A stretch of 64,000 nucleotides of DNA, from assembly GCA_037074765.1 (NCBI GenBank), contig JBAMDO010000057.1:62001-126000 (forward strand). The letters run 5' to 3'. Source of the DNA: Mansonella perstans. Its lineage: Eukaryota > Nematoda > Chromadorea > Rhabditida > Onchocercidae. The notes under the pieces were generated by a model. The model had not been told where the DNA came from and did not search any database. It was given only the letters and a program-made list of their open reading frames with translations. This document shows positions 48,551 to 62,011 of the stretch, one piece after another (the first letter of the stretch is position 1; every line of letters starts with the position of its first letter). The position numbers were made by a program, and so were the translations under genes.

Positions 48551-49469
48551 AGCATTTTCATGCCATCATTAGTTTTCAGAGAGTTAAAAATAGAATGACA
48601 GAATTAGAATTCATTATAGATTTATAATTAAGTGTAAAATGATTAGTCTAGAATTTTTATTAACATTTTTTTATGGGCTAGTTCTTTGATAACTGGCATA
48701 TTATGGAGGAGTAAAAGAACGCACTGAATCACTAAAAGTCATATCTTAAAACTAGTGACCTAGTAAATTACTAGCAAATAAAATTGAACGACGGAAATTT
48801 ATAGATAACATGAAATCTCTCTTCTAGCCATAAGTCACTTTTTTCTCCTAGCCCTAAACAGGAAGTCTTTGTTATGCTAAGAGAAAAGTTTTGATAATTT
48901 TGATCCTTTTTACAGTGATGCAAACGTTTAATTTTTAAAATTAATATTTTGCAAGCATGAAAAAATATGCTTCATTGCTTGCACCAAAAACATACTCAGT
49001 AAATTGTTATGCATTTAGAAATTGCGAAAAAAGTACCTTTTCTTTCAGTGGAAATATAATTTCTTTGATTCACTTTGATTAAGTGACAGAGTAATCTGCT
49101 ATCTTATAATTCGAGAAAATGAAACTTTTTAAAACTTTGCAAGTGGTTTCAGTCTGAAAAATACTATTTATATCTTCTTCCAGTTTAACAAATATTTAAT
49201 AATTCATTCGAAAGTTACAATTGCAATAGAAATAACAGGTCTATGAACAAGGAAAAAGGAAGCAAAGATATGAAAAACTAATTTCTCAAAAATTAGAAAA
49301 GTGAATTTGAAACAATCTAAAACTTCGGAAAATATTCGTGACTGATGTATAGATAAAATACTTGTAGGACTAAGAAGTACTTAAAAACTCTCATCAAAGG
49401 ACATCTTTAGGCCATCCTTAAGCAAAATTATAAGCATAGAAAAAGATGCTAGCAATGCCTTCTTCTTTA
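48551..49469. other. Spacer, no gene seen
   Basis: AT-rich region between the retroelement and the small gene at 49.5 kb; no supported exon. Confidence 0.45.
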
Positions 49470-49808
49470 TTACTTACGTAAGGTATTTTTTAGGATGTAA
49501 CCTTCCTCTTTCTTTTTATTTTCACTTTTCTCAAATGACTCCATCAATTCTCTCTCTTTCGCTCTAAAAGTTTTGTGGCTTGCAGTTTGTAAAAACTCTG
49601 AAAAACAGTTTAAGATTTGGAAATTGTGGAACTTTCAAAAACTTTTGTCCATAAAATCTCAATTTTAGAGCAAAAAAAAGTTGTGAAATCAAATATTTTC
49701 AAAAGATTTTTGTCACAAACAGTAAATATTTTCCTTGAATTTAAAGGAATGCGAAAAACAGATATACAATGAAATAACATTACTTGACAACAAGCGCATT
49801 TTCCTCAT
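49470..49808 (-). CDS. 50-residue basic protein, unrecognised
   Basis: Exons 49808-49784 and 49597-49470 on the minus strand (phase 1, GT-AG) encode 50 residues. The protein begins MRKMRLLSKFLQ and is Lys/Glu/Arg-rich, with TFRAKERELMESF and a KKKEEGY segment, ending NTLRK. It looks like a short amphipathic or basic helical protein; a mitochondrial presequence-like start is possible. An acceptor (TATTCAG at 49835-49829) lies 20 nt upstream of the ATG with no coding exon attached, which fits a trans-splice site. It follows the small membrane-protein gene on the same strand by about 330 bp. Support is phase, codon character and the acceptor; no homology was recognised. Confidence 0.5.
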
Positions 49809-49828
49809 GTAATTAACAAATCGTTTAA

Positions 49829-49835
49829 CTGAATA
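49829..49835 (-). promoter_or_regulatory. Putative trans-splice acceptor
   Basis: The minus strand reads TTCTATTCAG, then 20 nt, then the ATG of the 50-residue gene. No upstream exon with a matching phase was found, so spliced-leader addition here is a reasonable inference. Confidence 0.4.
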
Positions 49836-50138
49836 GAAAGTTACAAAGACATTCAATTAAAAACGTGCGGAAAATTTACTGGCTTTGTCCAATTATGACA
49901 TAGATGAATTCGACTTTTATGAAACAAAGATAGATTATTATTCGGTAAAAAAACATGAATATTCGTTATTCGTTTAAAAATGAAAGAGTGTCATATATTT
50001 CGGAATTAGCTGTTCAAATTTTCTGTTTTCTCTATTTCTGTATTTGAGAAATATTATTACAAAGTCACATCTCTTCTACTACTTTTGTTATGTGCTATAA
50101 CTGGGGAATCTGAATACAGATACTGATAACTGATTGTA

Positions 50139-50580
50139 CTAGGTATTTGGATGATGTACTTCGAAAATATCATGGGGCACGAGTTCCATCGTTTTTGCAT
50201 CTTCTTCCTCTTTCTTTTTGCCTGAAAATTCACTAAAATTGCATTAGCATTCAATGTTGAATTCATAGAAGTATAATTACTGGCGCGTAATTTGGTCACA
50301 GAATGTCAGGATCTAATCAGTTTCATTGATAATTTAATTAAACTGGTCACCGCAAATGATTGATGAAGAAATAACAAATAAGCTTACGTCGGAATTTTAC
50401 GAGAATAAATAAAACGAATGATAAGAGAAATTTCATGTTAAAATGCTTAAGATACTTACACCAACGATGTTCGGAAAGTAGAACTGTTGAGAGAACAAAC
50501 ATAAACAAAACCGATAAGAATCCCAATATAATATATAAAATATGTAAAACAAACAGTCGGCCTGAAATTCGTTTAATCAT
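50139..50580 (-). CDS. 67-residue single-pass membrane protein, unrecognised
   Basis: Exons 50580-50460 and 50221-50139 on the minus strand (donor GTAAGT, phase 1) encode 67 residues. Residues 1-8 are basic (MIKRISGR), and 9-34 form one hydrophobic helix (FVLHILYIILGFLSVLFMF). A charged tail follows (KKKEEEDAKTMELVPHD) and ends HHPNT. This is the layout of small integral membrane proteins, with no known family recognised. The strong donor and the good polypyrimidine acceptor support the splice. Without the splice the frame runs on to a longer tail, which is less likely. It lies about 460 bp after the SLC17-like gene's stop on the same strand and just before the 50-residue gene, so the three may be co-transcribed. 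Confidence 0.6.
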
Positions 50581-51034
50581 CGCACAATTTTTGTCATGAA
50601 GAATCCTCCTCGAATAAAGATAAGCTTCAAATAATTTAACTTTCAGATTTCTACTTGCACACTTATATTATCATTATAATCTGAAAATCTTCAAGGATAC
50701 TGCATATTGTTAACCTTGCAGCTGAAATTTTTCGACTGTTTCAATCAAAACAGTTGAAAAATTGACAGAATTTGATACTTCTGCAGAGATCGCACCTAAG
50801 TCAACGAATAACGTAGTAACGATAAACGACCGCCAAGTATATTTCATTTTTCTGGCAATAATTAAAACTGTAATACTTGTATCTTATTTTCAACTCGATC
50901 TAAATTTTTTAAAAAATTCATAAAAGAGGCAGCGCTTCATTTTCAGTTTCGAAGGAACAGAACAAAAATAAAATAAAATATAATATTTATTGCCATTTTT
51001 CTGTCATATGTACAGAGTAAACAGAAAGGATAAA

Positions 51035-54000
51035 TCATCGCAAAATTCTCATTTCTAAAATGCCGCATTCATCTGCATGATAATCAATTTGATCAAATGT
51101 AATCATCGGACGTGCAGCTGATGGATCCCAACTATCCTTTGACCATTCTTCCGGTAAAGCAGTTCCAAATATTCCAAATACCGCTGCACATATTAAGAGA
51201 AGGGCTGCTAACATCAAAAAGATCACTCGCCATTCATCAGCACTGCTAAAAATGATCAAAATCATTTTAGTGAAAAAAGAAAACAAAATAAACGATATTC
51301 GGCTCAAATTCGTTTCATTTAAAATTCATAAGAATGAAATACATGCAAATTAAGGATGGCCTTGTTGTTCTTTTTCACCGAAACTGAATTAATTAAGAAA
51401 TTAAAAAGCTGAACATTAAATTATACGTTCAGTGGAATAGCGTACTCATATCTGCGTACTCATAGCATACTCATATCAGTGTATTCATATCTAAACTGTC
51501 ACCATAATTATATACCAATTGCCAAAAAAATTATTTCAATAATTTAATCTTTATATTTAAGCTTAAAGAACTAACTTCTCTTCCACTAAGAAAACAACAA
51601 CAGCTGCTGTGAAGAAAAATGCAAATCCGATAAAAAACCGAATGTATGAAACAATAAATTGCCCGAAAAAACGGCCTACCAATATCACACTACGGTAAAA
51701 TCCGTAAAGAGAAAATGATAGAACGCATAGAATCAAAGTGAATGCCGTCACGATACTGAAATTAAACAGTTTCGTGTGCTATATAAAAAGGATAAAATGA
51801 TTTGCAAAACCCAATAAATATCACTAAAAATAACAGATCAATAAATCATTACGTGTTGTATGCAAACAATCTATACAAACACTTGCGATATTTTCAACAT
51901 CTGCACTATTAATTATCTGGATTTTGTTAGTACAATCTTAATAAAACTAAATTGCTGAACTTTAAGTTACAATAATACAATCAGTCATGTTATTTACAAA
52001 TTCCTCCACTTAGGTATGAAGTAGAACTTCTGGGTGTTATTCATACCATAGCAAGAATAAAGTTGAGAGCAGACTTAATGACTTAAATCTGACTGCTTTA
52101 TTTTTGAACAAAAATGCGAAACTGAAGTTACCTATGATGAAATGTGCCACCAGGAGGAAATATTGCAAGAAAAATAAAAATCACTGAACAAATAATAAAA
52201 GAGATAATGTTGAATGCTAGTAATGATATCCTCTCATTAAAAAGCTTCGCAAAACGATACCATAACCCGTGAAATTGCGTTATTAAAAACTGGAAAGAAA
52301 AATAAATAATACATTATCAAACATTATTGCCATCTAAAATTAAAATTAAAACTAGTTCTACCATTCTTTTTTTTTTTCAAAATTCTTTGTTTTTTTATAA
52401 TATAGTTTGCTAATAAATGACTGTTACTTGATGAATTTATTTGCTCTCTTAGTATGTGTAAAAGTAAATTAATTCTCATACCATAAATAAGAAAGGCAAG
52501 GTGGCCAGCAGTGCAGAATCATCACGAGTTTCGCGAGAAATCAACAAGCAATATAAGGGCAAAAACTGAACAGCAATTGATATCACCAGAAAATAGCCAA
52601 AAGCAGCAGTCCAAATAGCCCAAACTGGGAGCGACATTATCAATAGCCGACAAGGATTCTCCGCCAAAATTCGATTATGTTCTGCCTTTATAAATTGAAT
52701 ATGCAAACAATTTAAGTGAGTTCTACTTCATTTAATAAAGTTATAGTCATCAATAACAGTCTGCACTGCATTTGTGCGTCAACTTTTGATATCGAAAACG
52801 AATAGTTTTGGCGCAGTTCGAAACTTCTTTTCATTAATTTGAAAAGCATTTCGGAATTGTCATCGAATACAGAGTCTTCAGGTATCAAAAAATGAATGAA
52901 TAGGAACTTCTTGCATGTGTGCAATGCAAACCTTAATTTTTCCGGCCACAATTTTGTTCAGTTCCAGTCCATTTACTGAAGAATGATATTGCGGTTTTTC
53001 TCGAAAAATTACCAGCCAGGCCAAAGTCAGTAAAAATGTCAGTGCTGCATGTGCCAAGAATGGTGTTTGATAATTACCAGGAAATATAAGAGACGAAACT
53101 GGCCAACTAATTAGCGGTGCCAGCTACAATTCATAAAAATTTTGTCCTTCAGCGCAAGAAAAACACGATTTTCATTATTTAGGAAAACTTATTTATATTT
53201 CAAATATGTTCATCTTTATTACCACAGTTGTTTACTCATCGTTGTCTTTTTGTTATGGTAGTTTAGATGAAACGCTTCTCTTAAATTTGAAGATTTCCAA
53301 AAGACGAAATTCAGATAAAAGATTTAGAAGAGTTAACAACCTGAACGAAAGATGTGCAACAAATCAAAAATAGAAATTGCTGCTTAAGGGTTCCCCAGTT
53401 TGCCGTCACTAAACCGATCATCGGGAAAGCGGTGGCGAAGACGAAACCCTGGACAAATCGCATGCAAGCTGTTAATTGTCGGCCTAAACTAGAAAAAATT
53501 CAGAGATAGAATTAATGAACAAATTCAGAATGCCTACATTTCTTATAAACAATGACCCAAAACATGTATATCACAAAAACAGAATTAAGCGTAACACATA
53601 AAGGCATAATTACCGTATTTAATTTGAGGTGTTATAGCAAGCAAGCCAGTTGCTGCAGTTGATATTATCATCATTAGAGCAAAAAACCGACGACAACCAA
53701 ATGACCGAAAAAACCGAGAAGTAAAAAAAGATCCACAAAATATTCCAATGCCGGGAGCAGTCCAAATCAAAAAATGCTGAATTCTCTCCTCCAGTGTTCT
53801 GTGTGTAATACCTTCTCTTCAAATGCATTAATAACGGTCTACTTCGTAAAACAGTTTTTAAATTTTATAATTGAGTAAAACATTGCACAGCATTAGAATT
53901 ACCTAACTATTTCATTCTGAGAATCTTAATACGTCAAACACGAGCTGAAATTGGTCTGCAGCGTTAGCCGCTAAACCATTTCACTTAATTAATTCATTTA

Positions 54001-55552
54001 TTGTTAAGTTTTCAGAGTATAAAACCGAAAGCTGAGAAAAACTACCAATTTTTATGCTATCAAATTTGTATGAATTAGACTGACATTCCAACTTGCTGTT
54101 GTGATTTTTCACTACCAGCTTTTAAATTGCTATCCCACTGCCTGTCCTTATCGAACAATAGGCCACTTTTATAGATCGGCTCTAGAAATAAAATAATAAT
54201 TGAAAGTTTCGAAAAACCTTTTTGTAATCATAAAAATTTTCAGAAATATACTACGAATTTTTCCCAATGTAAAAATATTTCGATGAATTTTCCAAAAAGT
54301 ACTATGAATAATAACAAGATAGCGGAAACTTACGTTCACTACCTTTATGACTGCGAAAAATTGGAAGGTCCACGCTAACTGATCTAAAAAGAAAACTGCA
54401 AAAATAAATTGCAGGCTAGTTCAATAAGGAATCTGGGAAATCTAACTTCAACAAATTTTACAAGTAAACTATTACGAATAGGAAATATTTCACCTGATTG
54501 TCGTTTTTCCTTCTTCATGTGCATCTGTATCCGACAATAAAGTTCCAGCAGTGAACGTTACATTATTTGCTAAAAAAAAAAAAAAAAAAAAAAACAATGT
54601 TTGAAACTGCAAATTTAAACACTGATAAAATATGGACGCTATAATCATTTTTTTTAGCATTGAAAAAAAATTTTACAAGCAAGATGTTCTAAAAATTACT
54701 TTCATATAATTCAGCAGTTTCATTAAAATTGAAATCTATTGTTCCCATTTCTATCAAATGACTGCTCTTTAAATCTGAGCTGTTCAAACTGCTATCGTTA
54801 ACATGGCTTCGTAAAAATCGTCCTGAAAACATCATCAAATACCTGTTGCCACAGTATTATCATCTGGAAAAAGTACTTCATTACACATCTCAAGATATTA
54901 CAAAAATTTTTCAATTCTAATTCTGATTATGAAAAAGAAAGAAATACTTTTTTCTGTAGAAGATAACTGTATCAAATGTGTTCGCCTCCATAACTGAATG
55001 TCCTACAAAACGCAAACCAATGATTGTTTTTATATTTCATATAAAATAATTGAACAAATTAAATTGCTTCATGATGGTAACATTATAATTTTGACGATCG
55101 CAAAATAAAATAAAAGCACCCACTTTAACACTTTACTTTAAATTTTAAACACATTAAATCTCTAAATTTAGAATTTACCTCTTTAGCATAATTAGATCTC
55201 TTGAAAGCTTACTAATAAAATATCAAAATGATTATTTGAAAAGTTTGAATAGTTTTAAGTGAAAACTAAATTATTCGATTAAGCTATTGAAAATTGATCA
55301 TTAAAAATTATATTTTTTCCTTAATAGGAATTGAATTAAATTCACACTGATTCCTTAAAAAGGAAAATGATAAAGATAATAAAAATTGTAAAGATAATGA
55401 AAATGAGTAACCTGATAATCATCGTACATTACAGCAATACTGAAAAGGATAATATTGGCGAACAAACTACTCAGACAGGCAATTAACAGTGCCAAGATAA
55501 GATATCGAACATTATTAACAAAACAATAGGTAAGATGTGGAGATTTTGGCAT
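51035..55552 (-). CDS. SLC17-like major facilitator transporter
   Basis: Fourteen exons on the minus strand (55552-55412, 55002-54948, 54863-54843, 54822-54700, 54569-54494, 54383-54334, 54181-54116, 53811-53614, 53483-53341, 53123-52932, 52685-52482, 52289-52132, 51755-51576, 51245-51035) total 1,818 nt and encode 605 residues. All joins are GT-AG and in phase. The first helix (YLILALLIACLSSLFANI) is followed by a long hydrophilic loop with N-glycosylation sites (NDS, NSS, NET). Typical MFS segments come next: WTAPGIGIFCGSFFTSRFF (helices 2-3), MRFVQGFVFATAFP, PVWAIWTAAFGYF. A final DEWRVIFLMLAALL helix precedes an acidic tail. The SLC17 family moves phosphate, sialate or organic anions (glutamate in VGLUTs). 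Substrate is unknown. Exons 2-7, which encode the loop, are the least certain. Confidence 0.8.
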
Positions 55553-55558
55553 TAGCTG
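55553..55558 (-). promoter_or_regulatory. Acceptor immediately before the SLC17-like start
   Basis: The minus strand reads ATATTTCAG, then CTA, then ATG. An acceptor four bases before the start codon with no upstream exon found fits SL trans-splicing; an unseen 5' exon is the alternative. Confidence 0.45.
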
Positions 55559-57957
55559 AAATATATTTCAATCGAATTAGCAATTTTTTCGACTTAAATT
55601 CTTTAAATGCAAATAGAAACGAATGAACTGTTCATTTTCCACATAAATTCAACATCTTTTTCATCTCTCTCTCTCTCTCTCTCTCTCTTTCTATGTGAAA
55701 CGGAGGCATTGAAAATTAATTGAAACAGGATAAACATTCAAATTTTGATTATAAAAAGTAGTAAAAAGTGTATTTCACGCAGTCCAAAAAAAAAACTTCA
55801 CGGTTGCAGCAATCTCATTTATTATTTTTCATTCAATGATGTCAAGTACCCACACTACTATTCTATCTTCAACAAATGTTTCAACGGAAAAGATTGCATG
55901 GCTTTACAAAGATTACTTACATTAATATAAATGAATTTGTATTGAAGAGAAAATTTGAAAAACAAAATGCAATGAAACATTTTGTGATTCATAAAAAAAT
56001 TACAGCAATAAAATTTTTTAAAATTACTAAATTGATAGTGTTATTTTTATAGGATAGTTTATGTTTCTTCAACAGAAATAGGAGATTAATTTTTCAGGTC
56101 TAATTAAAACGATGACAAGAAGTTCGATTAATAACTTGATGTCAATGCTTTACATCACTTGAGTTATGTCGAGGTCATTGGAGCGTGTAAGAGTAGCAAT
56201 GTATTCTCTGAACAATAAAAGTTGTGTTGATCACAGGAAAAAGAAATGTCATAGGCGATTTGCTCCGTTACATTCAACAATTTTATTGAATTATTATCTC
56301 CAATACTACTAGCTTCTTTTCTTTACATTATGAGTGAATTTGAAAATTTTCGAAATAATTAAGCTTAGCAAAATAGATAATAAAATTAATTAGTATTACT
56401 AATAGTATTACTACGATCAGTCATTTTTAAAAACCGGAAAAAAGTTATACGATCATTTTTTTTAATTGCATCAATCAATATTACAATCGATGAGACATTC
56501 CATTTGTCTATGATCAACAACATGTTCTATACTTTAATTTTCACCATAAATACTTTGAAAAAATTTTTCATTCCTTTTCATAAAATCAATCAACTCTGAT
56601 TAAAGCTAATGTATGATCAAAAAAATAGTCAAAATAAGTCATTGATCGATTGATTGATAAGTTTGTACTGAAAGCTACAGTACATATGGAAAGAGCACGA
56701 AATGATAATTAATAAAACAATTCATATTGTAATATGAAACTAGCATGAATCATACCCGAATATCGGAACAAGATTCGAAGCTTTCAACAATGCATGAGAA
56801 AATATCTTTGGAAAAAAACAAAACTTTCCAATTGAAAACAATTGGCATTTAAGAAAAGAAATATTCCTATTATCTTTCCCAAATGTAAATATGTTGGAAA
56901 AATAACAAATGTAAATATATGTTGGAAAAAATAACAACAAATGTGAAAACAAATGTAAATATGTTGGAAAAATGACTTAAATCATTTATTAAAATTAGCA
57001 TGTTTAGTTGATGATATTAAAATGAAATATATGCAAATATTGCAATGATTTGATGAAATTAAAGAAAAAAAAAAAAAAATGAAAGGAAAAATATGAATTA
57101 ATAGGTTAGTTATTAAATGAGTTTAAAATAATTTCAAATTTTAAATAAGAAAAATAAAATAAAAATTAAGTTTGAATGAAGTGAATAAAATTCTCATTAA
57201 AATGCTTATTGGATTTATTCAGAGGTTAAAATTGTATGGAAAAGAAAGATAATATGAAAGTCATTTAAATTTCTACAACAAAGTTGCACGAAGGCAAACA
57301 TATTCCTACACATACATGGTTCTCTCTCTCTCTTTCTCTCTCTAAGGCGACGATGCTCAATTGACAGCGCGAAGGGCAAGCAAAAAGAACTTGCAACGAT
57401 ATATGACTTTCAACGCTGCTTTCACAGGTTGATAGATGCCAGTAATCGATCCACAACAACACTTCAACAGAGACAAAATTGTGCTACCTTTGTTGATCAC
57501 AAAACAATTTCTGCATATTCGATCATTGTAAATAGAATTAAATCATTGCAAACTTCAACATACAACAATTTCTTAATTGTAGAAAGTTATACATTGTGTT
57601 TGCCACTGTAATTGAAACAATCGTTGATTACTACAGTACATTACATAAAATGATCGTAATGAATTACGATAATTGTTTTGTAAATTTTTGAAGTATTCCA
57701 TTTCAAGGAAAATAATTTATTTCAATTGAAATGAAAGGATCATACAAAATGAATACCAAAATGACAATACAGATAAATGATACAATAATTTGTTTGAATT
57801 TAAACAATTCATTTTATTTCTTTCAAATTTTCATATCTTTAAAAACTATTGAGTCATTATAATATAAATTGAATGTACCTCAGTTTAAATCATTTCTTCA
57901 GCAAACAATATTTCATATATAAAATTAATATCGCACATAAATCAACTTCATTTGATA
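55559..57957. other. Intergenic between the transporter and the CDK cluster
   Basis: No exon support. CT microsatellites lie at about 55,662-55,692 and 57,322-57,346. A threefold AAATGTAAATATGTTGGAAAAA-type repeat lies at about 56,880-56,972. Confidence 0.6.
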
Positions 57958-60583
57958 TTACTGACTATCACTACCACTTGGATATTTTTCTGCACTGCAA
58001 TCTGGAAAAAATCTCGGTGGCACTTCTAATGTACCATCGTAGTTGGGATCTGGTAATTTTGAACGATCTATATCAGAATAGTAAGGATGTTTGAGAAGTC
58101 TTTTGGCTGATATACGCTTGGCTGGATCATACCTAATTAAGAGCTGAAAGCAGAAAAAAGCAACTGTTAGTAGTGAATATAACTTCACGTACTACTAGAT
58201 TTAACATTTATTTTCAAGTTATCCTTGATAATGACAGATATTATATGCATAATGTATTACTGAATTATTTATCAATTAATGTCAAAAAAGTAAGAGTTTT
58301 CAGGATTGTAACTATATTAACTTTGAGTGGGCGTTACAAACAACTATATACGACTTTCACATCAACTCTCACCATTTTCCTAATTTGATGTTTCATTCTA
58401 GATTTCAATAACAAAGTATTGGAACCAATTCTTACAAACCACATAGCAAACTGAACTTTAAAAACATAAAAACTTTTTTAAGTGAATCAATAAACAAACT
58501 CGAATTATGGCGATACCAATGGGATCCAGATAATGCCTGAGTATATCATCAAGACGATCAACTTCATAACGAGGAAATACAATCTTCGAATAAAGTGGCA
58601 TCTCCGATACTCCTTTCCACGTCTCTTCTGTGGGTGTTTTTATCGTTCTGACAAAAGACCATGGTGTTATATAAATTACTATGCAAAATGCAAAATAGTA
58701 AAATAAGAATCAAATAAGAACTTTTCTTTGTCAATGATTGTACGAAAAATTTTAAAAAAAGTTTTGAAATTTTTTTGGAGTTTAAAAATCCTTCAGAACT
58801 GATAAATGCGATATATTGATAAACTGATACAAAATTCATCATTTTATTTGTAAAAGAAAAAAACGTACGAACAAATTTCTTTTATCTGGCCTATTGTTGA
58901 TTCTCCCGGGAAGAGAGCAGTTTTCATGGCCATTTCAGCAAATATGCATCCAATACTCCACATATCGATTGCCGTAGTGTATCGAAGGGATCCAAGAAGC
59001 AGTTCGGGTGCTCTATACCACGGTGTTGCTACCTTAATTTTAGATATATTCACAAATCAGGGCAAGTAATATATGGAAAACAGTAATAATGCAAAAAGGA
59101 TAATTAGTATATCAAATTCCAAAGGCTTGTCATCCCTCTAAAATTCGAATGCATAGAAATATTTTTCGAAGCTTCGTATTTCTAAGTAAGTTAGTTAAAA
59201 ATAAAATTTAAGTTAGTCATGACGATAAATATACTCACTGTGGCTGTATAAGCACGTGTTGGCAATTCAGCCATCCTTGCTAAACCAAAATCAGCAATTT
59301 TGATAACTCTGTCAGTATTAATTAAGAGATTCGTTGGTTTCATATCACGATGCAGGATGGATCGTTGATGACAATAGCACATTCCTTGAAGGATTTGATA
59401 TTGAAATAATTTCTGCTAAAATAAATTAATTTGACGATAGATTGATTTTTAAATACTAAATTAATTTATAAATACCGCTAATTATATTACTACCTTGACT
59501 ATGCATTACTATTTGATACCGATTTTAACAAATATCTATAGTAAAATACGAGATTTTAATCAGTTTCAAAGATACAAGTGCAATTGAAATGTATTTAATA
59601 TGCTTTAAAGAGTAGTCAGTAGCCCTGCATTAGACGGATATTATTTACTCCTAATACCGTTGTCATTTACTACATGTATATCTAGTTCGGTATTCATTGA
59701 CGGCAATGGAATTGTACGATGATCAAATGGTGGCATAAAAAGCAAATTTAAATGGTAAACGTTACAAGCCATCGTTCCATAAGGACATGCGGGGGTAGTT
59801 GCCTTATATATTGCTTCAAATCCATATATAGGTATTCGAAAGCCAAGTGTATACCTGTTTCACCAATAATTACTTCTTCAAGTCTGAAAATATCTTTATT
59901 TTATGTCACCATTTGATTCCTGATATAAATTTAAAACTAATTTTTATGCAAAAATGTAAAATGTAAGTAAAAATGCTAATACTGAAAAAAGAAATGTATT
60001 ACTAAACTAATATTATTACACTAACAAAACAAAAATACTTTGCGTTTCGAATTGAAATAACAGAATTGCTAATCCTGATTACTTACCTTACTATATTTGG
60101 ATGATTTAATTCTCTCATAATTGATACTTCACGTATAGCATGAGTAGTAATTGTACCCTCAGGTACATTACGGTAAGCAATGCCTTTCAAGGCAACTATT
60201 TTCCCGGTCCGAATGTTAACTGCTTTGTGAACAACGCCGAAAGTACCTTTTCTCATACACATTCATTTTAGAGCAATCTTATGATTAGATAGGAATAAAA
60301 TGTATTACAAAATATTTAATTAACTATTTAAAATAGCAATGAAAAATAGTACTTTTCAAATAGTAAAATGAAAAAATAATATCATTGAAAGAGTAAGAGA
60401 TATTTTTATTTAACAATTAGTGGTATTCTATCGATCATTTTATATTATTAAAATATTTATAAAGTAAAATATATTGCAATAAGAAATTTGTTGAACAAAA
60501 ATAATGCATTAAAAAGGAATGTCACCTTGACCGATCTTCTCTATCAACGAATAGTTCCCTAATCCTAATAAAGTTGTCGTCAT
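57958..60583 (-). CDS. Divergent CDK-family kinase, tandem paralogue of CDK1
   Basis: Seven exons on the minus strand (60583-60526, 60246-60087, 59883-59766, 59415-59239, 59032-58869, 58647-58500, 58143-57958) total 1,011 nt and encode 336 residues. The kinase core is intact: GQGTFGVV at 18-25, VALK Lys40, C-helix Glu59, HRDMKPTN at 134-141 (Asp136), DFG at 154-156, T-loop Thr169, APE at 179-181. Differences from CDK1/2 are Phe22 where Tyr15 normally sits and a degenerate PSTAIRE helix (TITTHAIRE, one residue longer). The catalytic loop is also changed (M and T for L and Q), and PWYRAPE replaces LWYRAPE. The C-terminus carries an extra tail ([20 protein letters not shown]). Intron positions and phases match those of the neighbouring CDK gene. 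It is probably an active kinase with altered cyclin choice and no Wee1-type control; this is inference. Confidence 0.88.
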
Positions 60584-62011
60584 ATTCAACTAGTACACGT
60601 GCAAATGATTTCTCCTTAAAGATATATTTCAGTGTAAATTTAAAATGAAATCAGTTCATTTAGTGCATTTACATTTAATAAAGTGATATTTAAAATTCGT
60701 AAATTATCTGCTAAGAAAATTAACAGTATTTAAAATAATTCTCATATAAATATAATTATTTTATTAATACATTTTTTTACAACTATATTACTCTTTACTT
60801 CATTCGAACTAATTCGATGAGAAATCTCACTCATTCCACACTTATGATATAAATTACATAACGAAATCTCTCAATATTGTCTTTAATTACCAAATTGTTC
60901 ATTAACATTTGAAGGATAGGATTATTTGAATGATTTCTTGAGTGAGGAATAATGTTTGCTCCAAATCATATCTACAAAGACTATGATTACACGGAAAAAG
61001 ATCATTTTTTATGTGCGCCTATCTGTAACACTCTGATAGATCTCAATGATCTTATAAACATATGATTGTGGAAGGCGATGTTGTTAGCGTTATAATTATT
61101 GTCCAAGATCAACATTCGATATTCGATAAGTGATAATCATTTTGAACAATAACGGGCTAACATTCGATATTCTAAATGATAATCATTTTGAACAATAACG
61201 GGCCAACATTCGATATTTAAATGATAATCATTTTGAACAGTAACGGGCCAACATTCGATTTTTTTTTTTCGATCCATTAAAATTTCGAATACCGATGTTA
61301 TAGGATCGACGCAGAAATGTGCCGTCAATCATTGCTTTCAGTGATTTACTGTCAACCACAAGAAATGTCACCTTCTAACGTAATCCTAAGACATTTATAT
61401 GCGTGCTCAAATAATCGCTAAAACACAAACGGAACATTTTAAAGCCGTTAGTTGCTCAAAGGCTGACAACATCAACGCGCAATTCCTTACAACTTACGAT
61501 GCATAATCACACACGTGACAACACGTACTACGTTTCTGCCATTGCATTTTACTGCGCATTTTGCTACATCCTTGTTGAGAGCAAACCTGAGACTTGAAAT
61601 AATGCTCTACAAACTTTATAGAATCTTAAGAGAATTTAGAAAGTAACCTTCTCAATAAATGAAAATATGGCAGTCTGGCCATTTCTAATAATGTCTATCC
61701 ACAACTACTCCGTAGGCATATATAACTAATCTATAAGTAAAATGTGTAAGTCATTTAAAGAAACTTGTTTATTCTATTCTGAAAAGACAGTAATAATTTA
61801 CACTTGTATCTGTTGAAGCAAAACTGATGATACATGCATAAAGGACACTTACTGCAACCATTTTTTCAAATAAATCAAAATTCGAGCATATTTATAGCCA
61901 GTATTAATATTTTCAATAAACATTATTATGGTTTATGCAGAAGTGATGACTAAAAAGAATAGAACAAACTGAAAGCACAAACAGTTTTTAGTAAAAGAAG
62001 CTAAGCTGAAA
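60584..62011. other. Spacer between the two CDK genes
   Basis: AT-rich, with the 3' UTR of the conventional CDK and the 5' region of the divergent one. It holds a small tandem repeat at 61.1-61.26 kb and no supported exon. Confidence 0.5.
61092..61260. repeat. Tandem repeat, about 3.5 copies of a 45-60 bp unit
   Basis: The unit is approximately CAACATTCGATATTTAAATG then ATAATCATTTTGAACAATAACGGGC. Copies end at about 61,152, 61,203 and 61,251, with a leading partial copy at 61,110. The minus-strand ORF at 61,137-61,328 arises from it. Confidence 0.85.

Noticed and set aside
54116..54350. Alternative donor GTAGTG in transporter exon 6
   Set aside because: The nearby GTAAGT keeps the same phase and is the stronger donor; the alternative would remove only four residues.
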